Of a stretch of 64,000 nt of DNA, positions 51,338 through 59,888 are shown in pieces. The notes under the pieces are model-generated. The model saw only the letters and a list, made by a program, of their open reading frames with translations, had not been told where the DNA came from and searched no databases. This DNA is from Microthrixaceae bacterium (GTDB lineage Bacteria > Actinomycetota > Acidimicrobiia > Acidimicrobiales > Iamiaceae), in contig JADJDU010000004.1 of the NCBI GenBank assembly GCA_016702505.1, positions 128,368 to 192,367 on the forward strand, given 5' to 3'. Position 1 is the stretch's first letter; the number at the start of each line of letters is the position of its first letter. Position numbers and translations under genes: made by a program.

Positions 51338-52798
51338 TCATCCCGGTGGGCGGGTTGTGCCGGGCGCCGTGGTGGTGGCGTTGCCGGCGGGTGAGGTTGT
51401 GGCTCCGGGCACGGTGGACGCCGGGGCGCTGGTGGTGGCGGGCCTGGTCGTCGACGTGGTGCTGGTGGTGGTGGTCGACGTGGTGGTGGTGCTGGTGGCG
51501 TCTATGGCGGACTGGATGTTGAGCTGGTAGCGGTTGACGGCTCCGATGGAGGAGAACTCCTTGCCGCTAATCAACTGGCTCCGGAATGGTTCGGGCACGT
51601 CTTCGATGGCGAAGGGCATGTCGTACTCGAAGCTTGGCTGGATCCCCAAGAACCCGCCTTCCTGGCCTCGGTAGACGCTCACCATCTCGCCCCGGACCCG
51701 CACGTGGTACGTGCCGCTCTGGGATACGTACAGGGCACCGACCACCACGCCGGCCACGATGAGCAGGGCGGCCACGAAGGCCAGGACCCGCCACGTGACC
51801 CGCTTGGCCCGCACCCGGTCGAGGTCGGCGTAGAGGTCGGTGCCCACCGCGGCGTAGTCGTCTTGAGCGTCGGGCAGCGAACTGCGACGGTCGGCGAAGG
51901 CCACTGCCGGTTCGGGTTCGACCACCACGGCGTTGGGGCCGGGCTCGGTCTCCTGGGCGGCCAGCGCGGCCTGCCGGGCCGCTTCTTCGGCTTCGGCTCG
52001 TTCGGCCGCGGCGCGGGCCTCGGCCGCAGCGATCGCCGCGGCCTGGGCTTCGGCGATGGCTGCCGACCGGCCCCCGTCGTCGATGACGTCCACCAACACC
52101 ACGGTGATGTTGTCTCGCCCGCCGCCTTCGTTGGCCAGGCGCACCAGTTCCGAGGCGGCCTCGTCTGGGTCGACCAGGCGGCGCAGCACCGCGCTCATCT
52201 GATCCAGAGACACCTCGTTGAAGAGCCCGTCGCTGCACAGCAGGAACCGGTCTCCGGCCAGGGGCAGGATCGACGCCCCGTCGACGTCCACGTCCAGGTC
52301 GATGCCTAATGCCCGGGTGAGGATGTTGCGCTGAGGGTGGACCTTGGCTTCCTCGGCGGTGATCCGCCCGTCTCGCACCAGGTCCTCTACCAGGCTGTGG
52401 TCATGGCTGAGCTGGCGGAGCTCCCCGTCACGCAACAGGTAGACCCGGGAGTCTCCGACGTTGATCCAGGCGATCTCGTCGCCCTCGGGGCCTTCGATGA
52501 GCTGGAGTGCCACCAACGTGGTGCCCATGCCGTGAAGGTCGGGGTCGCTCCCGGCCTTCTCGAAGATGGCTCGGTTGGCGATGCGGGCCGCATGCTTGAG
52601 CGCCTCCAGGGACCGTTCGCCGGTGTGTTCGGTGGCGGTGGCCACGGCCATGGCCGACGCCACCTCGCCGCCCTGGTGCCCGCCCATGCCGTCGGCCACC
52701 CCGTAGAGGTGGGACTGCTCGACCACGAGGGGGGCGTCTTGGTTGTTGGAACGGACCTGGCCCACGTGGGTGGCGCTGCCGGATCGGAGGATGGTCAC
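51338..52798 (-). CDS. pstP: PP2C-type Ser/Thr phosphatase PstP
   Basis: 486 residues from GTG 52798. The cytoplasmic PP2C domain (about 1-240) shows the metal-binding pattern: VGQVRSNNQD, GVADGMGGHQGGEVAS, WINVGDSRVYLLRDGELRQLSHDHSLVEDL, LLCSDGLFNEV and EGGGRDNITVVLVDV. An Ala/Glu-rich linker, a transmembrane helix (about 333-355, VLAFVAALLIVAGVVVGALYVSQ), a short extracellular domain, and a Thr/Ser-rich tail follow. It removes phosphates placed by PknB. Its start overlaps the fhaB stop. Confidence 0.92.
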   Translation of the reverse strand: MTILRSGSATHVGQVRSNNQDAPLVVEQSHLYGVADGMGGHQGGEVASAMAVATATEHTGERSLEALKHAARIANRAIFEKAGSDPDLHGMGTTLVALQLIEGPEGDEIAWINVGDSRVYLLRDGELRQLSHDHSLVEDLVRDGRITAEEAKVHPQRNILTRALGIDLDVDVDGASILPLAGDRFLLCSDGLFNEVSLDQMSAVLRRLVDPDEAASELVRLANEGGGRDNITVVLVDVIDDGGRSAAIAEAQAAAIAAAEARAAAERAEAEEAARQAALAAQETEPGPNAVVVEPEPAVAFADRRSSLPDAQDDYAAVGTDLYADLDRVRAKRVTWRVLAFVAALLIVAGVVVGALYVSQSGTYHVRVRGEMVSVYRGQEGGFLGIQPSFEYDMPFAIEDVPEPFRSQLISGKEFSSIGAVNRYQLNIQSAIDATSTTTTSTTTTSTTSTTRPATTSAPASTVPGATTSPAGNATTTAPGTTRPPG

Positions 52799-53334
52799 AC
52801 GAGCTCCAGAACGGTGTTGCCGACCTGAAGTCGGTCTCCGCGGTGCATGACCTGGGGGCCAGCGACCTTGTTGCGGTTGAGGAAGGTGCCGTTGGTGGAC
52901 CCGAGGTCCTCAACGTAGATCTGGCCGTCCCGGTTGAACACCCGGGCGTGGATCTGGGAGGCGAACGTGTCATCGAGGGTCACGTGACACCCCGCGGCCC
53001 GTCCCACCGTGATCTCGTCAGCCAAGGGGAACGACGTTCCTCTCAGGTTGGCCGGTTCCACGATGGCCAAGCCGGTGACACTGTGACGGTCAGCTTTTCG
53101 TTCGGCTCGCCGCGATCCCCTCGATGCCGCCGCTGTGGGCAGTGGGGCGACCGGCACCGGGGCTGCACCGGCTGGGGCCGCCGCCAGCGCCGGGGCTGTG
53201 CCCTTGCGGGCGCGACGATCGACGGTCCGGGGGCCGCGAACCTCGGTCCACACCGCCCGCAACACCCGAAGGAAGAACAGGTAGAGCAGAGCCAGCAGGC
53301 AGAGCTTGAGGATGGTGAGCAACTGCTCGTCCAT
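52795..53334 (-). CDS. fhaB: FHA-domain protein FhaB
   Basis: 179 residues. An N-terminal helix (LTILKLCLLALLYLFFLRVLRAVW) is followed by an Ala/Pro linker, then an FHA domain (about 95-175): ITVGRAAGCHVTLDDTFASQIHARVF, VEDLGSTNGTFLNRNKV, GDRLQVGNTVLEL. The fold reads phosphothreonines on partners such as PknB. It overlaps pstP by 4 bases. Confidence 0.92.
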   Translation of the reverse strand: MDEQLLTILKLCLLALLYLFFLRVLRAVWTEVRGPRTVDRRARKGTAPALAAAPAGAAPVPVAPLPTAAASRGSRRAERKADRHSVTGLAIVEPANLRGTSFPLADEITVGRAAGCHVTLDDTFASQIHARVFNRDGQIYVEDLGSTNGTFLNRNKVAGPQVMHRGDRLQVGNTVLELV

Positions 53335-53384
53335 GGTCCGAGCGAGCCTACCGGCCTCCCGATCCCCGCCCGGGGCAGGTGCGG

Positions 53385-54029
53385 TCAGGACTCCTCGAAA
53401 CGGACCAGTGTGTTGCCGAATGTGATCTCGTCACCGTCGGTGAGCTCGTGGGAACTGATGCGGGTGCCGTTCACCCTGGTCCCGTTGGTGGAGCCCAGGT
53501 CTACGACCAGCCAGCCGTTACCTCGAGGCCTCACCTCGGCATGGTTGCGGCTGACGTTCGGGTCAGCCATCTGAAGGGTGCTCTCGGGCCGGCGGCCCAC
53601 GGTGACCACCGCCTCTCCGAGTCCAACCCGTTCACCAGTGGGCAGGATCAGCGAACCCGCCCCCACCCCACCGGCGCCTTCTCGCATGCGACCCACGATC
53701 TGGAACGCCCCGGTCCGTTGACGGTCCGAGACCACTAGGTGGACCGACACCGGGCCCATGAACACGTAGCCCTCGTCTCGGGCGTGTTCACGCACCGCCT
53801 CGGCCAGCTCACGCTCCAGCGAAGACGCCACCTCGGCGAAGCGTTCGGTGTCGGCCTCGGACAGCTCGACGGTGAACTGGTTGGGCACCACGGTCCGACC
53901 CCTCACGTCGACCGAACGGTTGTCGTCCATCTCTCGAACCAGCCGCCGGCCCAGTTCCACGGGTCGGATGCCGCTTCGGAAGATCCGGGCGAAGGTGCCC
54001 TCGACCATCCGTTCCAGTCGCCGTTCCAA
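53385..54029 (-). CDS. fhaA: DUF3662/FHA protein FhaA
   Basis: 214 residues; the TTG at 54029 has GGAGG before it (ATG 54008 is possible). A DUF3662 domain (about 1-115) is followed by a short linker and an FHA domain (about 135-214): VTVGRRPESTLQMADPNVSRNHAEVRP, VVDLGSTNGTRVNGTRISS, GDEITFGNTLVRFE. In mycobacteria FhaA binds the MurJ partner and phosphorylated RodA/PbpA-type proteins. It is the first gene of the block; the next minus-strand gene starts 51 bases after its stop. Confidence 0.92.
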   Translation of the reverse strand: MERRLERMVEGTFARIFRSGIRPVELGRRLVREMDDNRSVDVRGRTVVPNQFTVELSEADTERFAEVASSLERELAEAVREHARDEGYVFMGPVSVHLVVSDRQRTGAFQIVGRMREGAGGVGAGSLILPTGERVGLGEAVVTVGRRPESTLQMADPNVSRNHAEVRPRGNGWLVVDLGSTNGTRVNGTRISSHELTDGDEITFGNTLVRFEES

Positions 54030-54106
54030 GCCCTCCAGGTGCCACGCCGAGAGGTTACCGATGGGAGCCAGTCTCCCCAGGTTGCGCTAAGTTCACCCCG
54101 CTACTC

Positions 54107-54190
54107 GGGCGAGTGGCGGAATTGGCAGACGCGCTGGATTCAGGTTCCAGTGTCCGAAAGGACGTGGGGGTTCAAGTCCCCCCTCGCCCA
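54107..54190 (+). tRNA. tRNA-Leu (anticodon CAG)
   Basis: An 84-base class II tRNA: acceptor GGGCGAG/CTCGCCC, anticodon loop TTCAGGT (CAG, decodes CUG), variable arm TGTCCGAAAGGACG, T loop GGTTCAAGTCC. CCA is not encoded. Accessory genes follow, so it may be an integration site, although no direct repeat was recognised. Confidence 0.95.
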
Positions 54191-54194
54191 CTCT

Positions 54195-54219
54195 GAACCC
54201 CCTGCTCAGCAGGGGGTTC
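54195..54219 (+). terminator. Terminator of tRNA-Leu
   Basis: GAACCCCCTGC and GCAGGGGGTTC form a perfect 11-base stem with loop TCA, 4 bases after the tRNA; TGTG follows with no long T-run. Confidence 0.8.
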
Positions 54220-54345
54220 TGTGCTGTCTGGAGAGACCGTGATGTCGATTGTGGTCACGGATCTGTCTTGAGGTCCGCCAGCCTGGTTAGGCCGGGAGGA
54301 GGTTGGCGTGGCGGAGCTCGTCGATGACCTGGTCGGGAACGCCGA

Positions 54346-54552
54346 TCACGTCGAGGTGGACGATCTCGCGGCCTGAGCTGCGCGGACGATGTCGATCACG
54401 CAGCCGAGGAACGGGTCGTCGCTGTCGCCGGCGACGACGACGCTGCCGACAGTGATGCGGTCGGGGGCGCCGGCCTCATCGAGGAACGTCCACACGTAGC
54501 CGGTCGCGTCGATTTGGTGAACATCGGCGGGGAGCGTGATTCGTATGGCCAT
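54346..54552 (-). CDS. Small unidentified protein
   Basis: 68 residues from ATG 54552 (MAIRITLPADVHQIDATGYVW), a beta-rich stretch with GSVVVAGDSDDPFLGCVIDIVR then an Ala/Ser tail. It is coupled by a TGATG overlap to the small frame upstream on the minus strand. No family recognised. It belongs to the tRNA-Leu accessory stretch. Confidence 0.4.
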   Translation of the reverse strand: MAIRITLPADVHQIDATGYVWTFLDEAGAPDRITVGSVVVAGDSDDPFLGCVIDIVRAAQAARSSTST

Positions 54553-54704
54553 CAGAGTGTCCTCAGATAGTGCGGGTTGACGTGCTCCGGTCCGAGGAGG
54601 TCGACCAACGCACGAACACTCTCTTCATCGTACGCCGGTAGCACGACGCTCACATGGGGCGCGGTGAACGTGGCCAACACCGGGTACCCACCGTCGATGA
54701 GCAC
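54552..54704 (-). CDS. Small unidentified protein, coupled to the next
   Basis: A 50-residue frame from GTG 54704 (MLIDGGYPVLATFTAPHVSV) ending NPHYLRTL, whose stop overlaps the next small gene's ATG (TGATG). The frame is open further upstream (RTYASVPVAVL), so the real start may be earlier or lost. The tight coupling suggests both are true genes, but neither is recognised. Confidence 0.35.
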   Translation of the reverse strand: MLIDGGYPVLATFTAPHVSVVLPAYDEESVRALVDLLGPEHVNPHYLRTL

Positions 54705-54751
54705 AGCGACCGGGACGGACGCGTAGGTCCGACGGGTACGAAGACGATGGC

Positions 54752-55826
54752 TTACAGCTCTGGATACAGGATGAGGTCGGAGACGAACTCGGCGGCTTCG
54801 TCATGCACTGTGGGGCCGATTCGGGCTCGGTTGTGGGGGCCGCAGAGGCGTTGGAGGGTGGCGACGACGGTGGGGCCGCCTTGGGCGTAGGGCTGGACTG
54901 TGGTCGTATTGGAGGAAGGTCCGGGCCCTACAGCCGGGGTGGCCGCACTCTGGGTTCGTTTCGTCGATGACCCGTTTCTGGCGGCGGGTCGGGGTGCGGC
55001 GGCGGGGGCTGGCATCGATCGGTTGGCGGTTGGTGTCGACCAGCAGCAACGAAACGAACGCCTGAGGCAACAGTCGGGCTACGACGTGGTCGTTGATGGG
55101 GGTGCCGTCGGCCAGGGTGGTGGCGTCTCCTCGAACGTGGATCACCACCTCGACGTCGACGTTGCTGCCGCCGTTGGTGGCGATCTCGGCCAGTGCGTCG
55201 GCGCGTTGTTGGGGCAGTGACGCGCCCGCGGGCGCGGCGGACCGGGTGACGTGGGCGTCTATCACCGCGCACACGGCTCCGGCGGTTGCGGGGGCGAGAC
55301 GGGCGGTGATGGTCACCATCCCGTCTGGTTCGGTACGCCAGGACACGCTTCGTTCTTCGTGTTGGCGGCGGGCGATCGTTTCGGGGTCTTCGTTGCGTTG
55401 GGACCATGCCGCGATCGCAGCCCCGAGCCGCCCAGCCGGGTTGGTGACCGCCAGGTGCAACAAGACGTCAACGTTGGTTTCGGTGAGGTGAGGACCAGCA
55501 CCCTGGCTTTGGCATAGGAGACGTCACCATTAGCCATGGCCTCCGCCAAGGCCGGGTAGGTGCGTAGGGCTCAGGCTACCCGGACCTGGGTGCGGGCCGT
55601 ACACACCTCGATGTCACACACCTCGGCCAGCCACGCCGCACGACAGGGCACCCCAGCGGGCCCACAACCCCCGGGCATCGAGCTCACCCACCAGCACCAA
55701 CAGTTCGAAGGTGCCCGCCGACAACCGCCCAGCCAGATCGACCAGCTCGGCCTCCAACCGCTCCGCTGGCACATCTGCCAGCTCCGTGGTGAACCGGTTG
55801 GTCGTGTTGTTCTCCGCCGTGGCCAT
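54752..55826 (-). pseudogene. DUF222/HNH endonuclease (13E12-type), frameshifted
   Basis: ATG 55826 opens MATAENNTTNRFTTELADVPAERL and a DUF222 helical domain. It continues in other frames through AWLAEVCDIEVCTARTQVRVA, MANGDVSYAKARVLVL, and HLAVTNPAGRLGAAIAAWSQRN, to an HNH site CGHPGCRARTFLQYDH and, after another shift near 54920, PYAQGGPTVVATLQRLCGPHNRAR, ending at 54752. At least four frame changes are needed. These genes multiply in actinobacteria and are linked to mobile DNA. Here it is inactive as read. Confidence 0.8.
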
Positions 55827-55840
55827 CGCAACGCCTCCTC

Positions 55841-55859
55841 GGTCGAGCTCCGCTCGACC
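55841..55859. repeat. Short hairpin beside the HNH remnant
   Basis: GGTCGAGC (55841-55848) and GCTCGACC (55852-55859) with a 3-base loop, just upstream of the HNH remnant's start on the minus strand. It may be an old transcription end. The rest of 55860-56070 contains nothing I can assign. Confidence 0.35.
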
Positions 55860-56070
55860 AGCCTAAGAAGGCGGAGTGACAACGAAGCCGGCCCGGAGGT
55901 CAGCAGTCCGGGATGTTCGGTCACTCGCGTGGGTGCGGCCGCGATCGATCTCCAGCAACAGGCCAGGCGATGGCGCAACGACGAAGGCGCCGCGCCCGCG
56001 GACGCGCTCTCGGGCGTTCGATGTGGCGAGCGGAGCGAACCCTCCGACGTCTTCCTGGGTCGCTACCTGG

Positions 56071-56260
56071 CTACCGGACGAGCAGATGCGGGATCGCACT
56101 CGCATAGCGCGGGGTCGCTTGCGCGATGACGATGTCACGAAGCCGGCGGTTGAGATTGCGGCGAGATACGAGATCGACGGGCCGGCCGAGTACCCCGGAG
56201 AACTCACCGGCGAGGTCCTCGATGTCCCGGCCCAGCCGCCTCCAGGCTCCCGCTGGTGGA
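56071..56260 (-). pseudogene. C-terminal remnant of a MNT-type nucleotidyltransferase
   Basis: On the minus strand one frame reads AWRRLGRDIEDLAGEF, then LGRPVDLVSRRNLNRRLRD, IVIAQATPR and ASAIPHLLVR, ending at TAG 56071-56073. The pattern LGRPVDLV...RLRDIVI is the last strand and helix of MNT proteins (MntA-type, often antitoxins of HEPN toxins). The catalytic GSxxxG half is missing; VapB begins there on the other strand, so it was cut by recombination. Confidence 0.45.
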
Positions 56261-56336
56261 GAACGTCGATGTCAATCGTGTCGCTCAGCACCGCAACCTG
56301 GACATGTGTAGGATTGTGTGTAAAGAGGTACACACC

Positions 56337-56564
56337 ATGGCTACGAACCTGGCAATAGACCCCGACCTGTTGGAGCGGGCATTGGCGATCGGCGGAGAGA
56401 GGACCAAGAAGGCCACCGTCACCAAGGCGCTCGAGGAGTACATCCAGCGGAGGGCACAGCCCAAGATCCGGGCGTCACGCGGCCAGTTCGACGACTGGGA
56501 CCCAACCTTCGACTACAAGGCGTCGCGCCGTGCTCGTGACCGCAAGCTCGGCTTGACCGAGTGA
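56337..56564 (+). CDS. vapB: VapB-type antitoxin
   Basis: 75 residues from ATG 56337 (AAAGAGG 8 bases before). The ribbon-helix-helix N-terminus is MATNLAIDPDLLERALAIGG and TVTKALEEYIQRR; the C-terminus, rich in Asp, Trp and Arg (DDWDPTFDYKASRRARDRK), would wrap the toxin. The region before it has AT-rich TGTGTAGGATTGTGTGTAAAG (promoter/operator area). The stop overlaps the vapC GTG. Confidence 0.85.
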   Translation: MATNLAIDPDLLERALAIGGERTKKATVTKALEEYIQRRAQPKIRASRGQFDDWDPTFDYKASRRARDRKLGLTE

Positions 56565-56967
56565 GCGCAGTCCTGGCCGATACCAGCGCATGGTCGCGCT
56601 ACCTCCGCAGCGACATAGACGACAGCGATCCCATCGTGTCCCAACTGGACGATCAGCTCGGTGAACGAAACGTCGTCACCACCGGCATCGTCTACTTGGA
56701 GCTGTTGCGCGGGTTCACTCGGAAAGCACACGGGAAATGATCCGGAACCACTTCGACAACGTCCCCTTCGTGGAGCCCACCCGCGAGGACTACGCCGAGG
56801 CCTCCAACTTGTGCCTCACGTGTCGCCGGGCCGGAGTGCAGCTCGACTCGGTCGACGCACTGATCGCCCAGATCTGCATCTCCAACAACCTCATGTTGCT
56901 CACCGACGACGCCGACTTCACCCACGCGGGCCGCCACATTCCTCTCAGCCTCTGGAGCCCAGGCTGA
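56561..56967 (+). pseudogene. vapC: VapC-type PIN ribonuclease, frameshifted
   Basis: GTG 56561 overlaps the vapB stop. The first frame gives VLADTSAWSRYL (first Asp) and TTGIVYLELLRGF (Glu), then meets a stop at 56738-56740. From about 56720 the protein resumes in another frame: MIRNHFDNVPFVEPTREDYAEA, DSVDALIAQICI (Asp) and LLTDDADF (Asp). All four acidic residues are kept. Restored length is about 135 residues, the usual size, so one base may simply be missing. Confidence 0.8.
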
Positions 56968-56987
56968 ACGAACGGTAGAAGGATGTC

Positions 56988-57615
56988 ATGGCTCGCTTCT
57001 TCACTTCCGACCTCCACCTGGGCCACCGCAACATCGCCTGCTATGAGGCCGGGCGCGCCCGAGCTGCTGGAGTGGAACCACTCGACGGTCCCGCCGACGA
57101 CGCCACCCAGGCTCGGCTCGACACCTTCCTCATCGACCGATGGAACGGGACCGTCGGCGCCGACGACGAGGTGTGGGGTGCTCGGCGACATCGTCATGGG
57201 CAAGCTCGACACCACCCTTGGCCTCATCGGCGAGCTCCAGGGACGGATCGTTCTGGTGCCTGGAAACCATGACCGGGCCTGGCTGGGCAACCCCCACCGC
57301 GGCGACTGGTTCGACCGATACCTTGACGCCGGGGTCGACCGGATCATCGACGCACCAGCCACCATCGAACTGGCCGACGGCACCGTGGTCGGCGTCGACC
57401 ATTTCCCCTACCAGGGTGACTCCGGAGACCAGGACCGCTACCTCGACTGGCGCCCCGTCGACCAGGGCCGGGTACTGCTGCACGGTCACGTCCATTCCCG
57501 CTGGCGTACCAACGGCCACATGATCAACGTCGGGGTCGACGTGTGGGACCACCCCGCTCACCGAAAACCAGGTCATCGAGGTGGTCACGTCGACACTCGG
57601 CGACACCCCACCTGA
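56988..57615 (+). pseudogene. Metallophosphoesterase, frameshifted
   Basis: ATG 56988 gives FFTSDLHLGHRNIACYE (DxH motif), continuing past a shift near 57170 to LGDIVMG (GD), LVPGNHDRAW (GNHD), and DHFPYQGDSGDQDRY, then LLHGHVHSRW (GHxH) and INVGVDVWDH. This is the calcineurin-like group, acting on phosphoesters with two metal ions. After WDH an extra shift near 57550 may hide a further 30 residues (PLTENQVIEVV). Two small frame errors are enough to restore the gene. Confidence 0.75.
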
Positions 57616-57661
57616 AATCACGATCCCGAGCCTCTACCCCGAGACCATCCATTTGCGGTGG

Positions 57662-58122
57662 TCATTCGGGGCCCGACCGGCGAGAAGCACCACGGGCCGC
57701 CCGGGGAGGCCCGGTCCGTTCCTCTCTCGGTACGCCCAAAAGATCCAGCGTGGCCGACACCTCGGCCACCGCCGCGTCCACATCGGCGTCGGGGCGTTCA
57801 CCAGCGCGATCGGGAGCCCATCGGGTCATGACGTCGGCCAGACGGTCGATCGGAACTACGGCCCCAGCAGCGCCGGAAGAGGGGCCGTGTCTCCGCCCAC
57901 CACCGCCGCCCACACCGCGGGTCCGTCCTTCTCCAACGATCGGCGCTGGCCCGCCAGGGCGGCATCCACTCGACGCACAACCTCCAAGATCGCCGCGGCC
58001 CGCACCGGTTGGGGTTGGGCGTAGCGCACCAGGGCCGCCCGGAGGCTCCAGCCCTGAGCCCGCGGCCATTCGGACAGGTCGACTAGGCGGGCCAGTTCAG
58101 GTGGAGCGATCTGGGTGGCCAC
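57662..58122 (-). pseudogene. Unidentified helical protein, one frameshift
   Basis: The start at 58122 gives MATQIAPPELARLVDLSEW and ALVRYAQPQPVRAAAILEVVRRVDAAL, then GGDTAPLPALLGP. Near 57860 the frame changes and continues VVPIDRLADVMTRWAPDRAGE to VSATLDLLGVPREERTGPP. Restored length is about 150 residues, mostly helical, no Cys. No family recognised. It lies 4 bases after the SDR gene's stop on the same strand. Confidence 0.55.
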
Positions 58123-58125
58123 CGC

Positions 58126-58893
58126 TCACCGTTCCACACGGTCCGACACGTTCAGCTTGCGCTGGACGAAGGCGCTCAACGCCGGCGCCACCGTGGCCAA
58201 GGTCGAGACCGCCCGCAACTCGGGGGGAGACACGTAGAGCTCCATCGGGTTGGAGGTGATGGCCTTCACCACCGCGGCCGCCACATCGCCGGGAGACTTG
58301 GTGCGCACCCCCGGAGGTAGATCGATACCGCCGTTGGCGAACATGCCGGCGTCGCGGATGAACCCCGGCGCCACATGGGTACAGCCGACCCCGGTTCCCT
58401 CCAGTTCTTGGCGGAACGACAGGGCGAATCCACGGAGCCCGAACTTGGTGGCGTTGTACATGCGAGTTCCAGGGCTGGCAGCCAACCCCGACAACGATCC
58501 GACCAGCACGATCTGACCCGGATTGCCAGCTTGTACGTGATCACGGGCGAACCGGGTCGACAACACGATCGGCGCCCGCAGGTTCACGTCGATCGAGAAG
58601 TCGATGGAGTCATCGCTGAGGTGATCGAGAGCCGGATCGTTGCCCACGCCGGCGTTGGCCACCAACACATCGCAGGTGGCGGCCCGATCAGCCACCCTCA
58701 CCACGTCGTCCCGATCGGTCAGGTCCGCCACCAGCACCTCGGCCCCGGTGTCACTCGCCAAGTCGGCCAACAGCGCCTCACGCCGAGCAGTGACGACCAG
58801 GTGGGCCCCGAGCCGGGCCAGCTCACGACACATGGCAGCGCCCAAGCCGCCACTGGCACCGGTAACGAGAATCGTGGATCCGTTGATCTCCAT
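58126..58893 (-). CDS. Short-chain dehydrogenase/reductase
   Basis: 255 residues. Classical SDR: TGASGGLGAAM (NADP-binding loop), VLVANAGVG, catalytic Ser in VGSLSGLAAS, and YNATKFGLRGF (Tyr-x3-Lys). ARREALLADLA gives Arg residues suited to NADP. The substrate is unknown; the C-terminus has VSPPELRAVSTLATVAPALSAFVQRKL, an amphipathic part seen in lipid-type SDRs. Confidence 0.9.
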   Translation of the reverse strand: MEINGSTILVTGASGGLGAAMCRELARLGAHLVVTARREALLADLASDTGAEVLVADLTDRDDVVRVADRAATCDVLVANAGVGNDPALDHLSDDSIDFSIDVNLRAPIVLSTRFARDHVQAGNPGQIVLVGSLSGLAASPGTRMYNATKFGLRGFALSFRQELEGTGVGCTHVAPGFIRDAGMFANGGIDLPPGVRTKSPGDVAAAVVKAITSNPMELYVSPPELRAVSTLATVAPALSAFVQRKLNVSDRVER

Positions 58894-59043
58894 GGTCGGC
58901 AACCTAGGGTGGCCGCAGACGACGGTGTCACCGAGACCGATCCGACCCCACCTGCCACCGCGGCCAGTCCGGAGGCTCCGATGAGGCATTATTTCGGGGA
59001 TCGCCGGCGGGAGAGTCGGTGACCCACACCGAAGGGAACGTTC

Positions 59044-59800
59044 ATGAGAACCAGCCGACCAGTCAGCCTCCTGCTCGCCCTCGCCATGGTCACCACCATG
59101 GCTCTGGGGGCGTGCAGCTCCGGGGGAGACGACAAGGCCTCAGACAAGACCACCACCACCAAGGGTGAGAGCGGCGGCGAAGACACCGCCACCACCGAAG
59201 GTGAAGGTGAAGGTGAAGGCGACGAGACCACCACCACCGAGAAGGAAGACGACGGCGGCGACGTCGAGGTCTCCGCTGACGCCCGGGCCTACGTCGATGC
59301 CATGACCGAGTCCATGAAGGGCGAAAGGACTTCCCGCTGTCAGACGAGCAGACCGAGTGCTTCGCGGCCCGCACCGTGAACACCATCGGCGTCGACACCC
59401 TTCAGGCCGCTGGCATCAAGCCCGAGGACTTCGTCTCGGACAACTCGATGGACTTCTCCGAGGTGAAGCTCTCCGAGGACAAGGCCAACGAGATGTTCGA
59501 CAACTTCGAGAAGTGCGGCATCGACATGCACGAGATGATGCTGGAATCAATGTCTCTCGAGGAGGAGATGACCGCCGGTCAGAAGGCGTGCATGGAGACC
59601 GTCCTCACCGAGGAGAACCTCCGCAAGCTCTGGTCAGCATGTTCATGGAAGGCGACGAGGGCATGGAGACCAACCCGGAGATGGAAGAGATCATGGGTGG
59701 GATCATGGGCTGCGCCTTCATGGGCATGGGTGAAGGCATGGGCGGCGAAACCGACGGCATGGGCGAGGACACCACCACCTCGACTACTGCGGCGGGCTGA
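59044..59800 (+). pseudogene. Secreted lipoprotein with Glu/Thr linker, two frameshifts
   Basis: ATG 59044: signal peptide with lipobox MALGAC, then a linker of Lys, Glu, Gly and Thr (GEGEGEGDETTTTEKEDDGG). The domain follows across shifts near 59325 and 59630: VDAMTESM, LSDEQTECFAARTVNTIGVDTLQAAGIKPEDFV, EKCGIDMHEMML, and FMEGDEGMETNPEMEEIMGGIMGCAFM, ending in a Met/Gly/Thr tail. Cys residues are regularly spaced. Function unknown. Confidence 0.7.
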
Positions 59801-59823
59801 CCTCAGCCACCACCAGGTTCCGT

Positions 59824-59872
59824 CCCGGGGGCGGGGGCCACGATCGCATCAGATCTAGCCCCCGCCCCCGGG
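59824..59872. terminator. 15-bp hairpin between convergent genes
   Basis: CCCGGGGGCGGGGGC (59824-59838) pairs perfectly with GCCCCCGCCCCCGGG (59858-59872), loop of 19 bases. It lies between the lipoprotein (+) and the reductase (-) and could stop both transcripts. Confidence 0.75.
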
Positions 59873-59888
59873 CGCGTCATCGGGCAGG

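Noticed and set aside
55876..56358. 160-residue plus-strand frame between the HNH remnant and vapB
   Set aside because: Its composition is Arg/Ser/Pro-rich and shadow-like, the opposite strand carries recognisable nucleotidyltransferase sequence, and it overlaps vapB.
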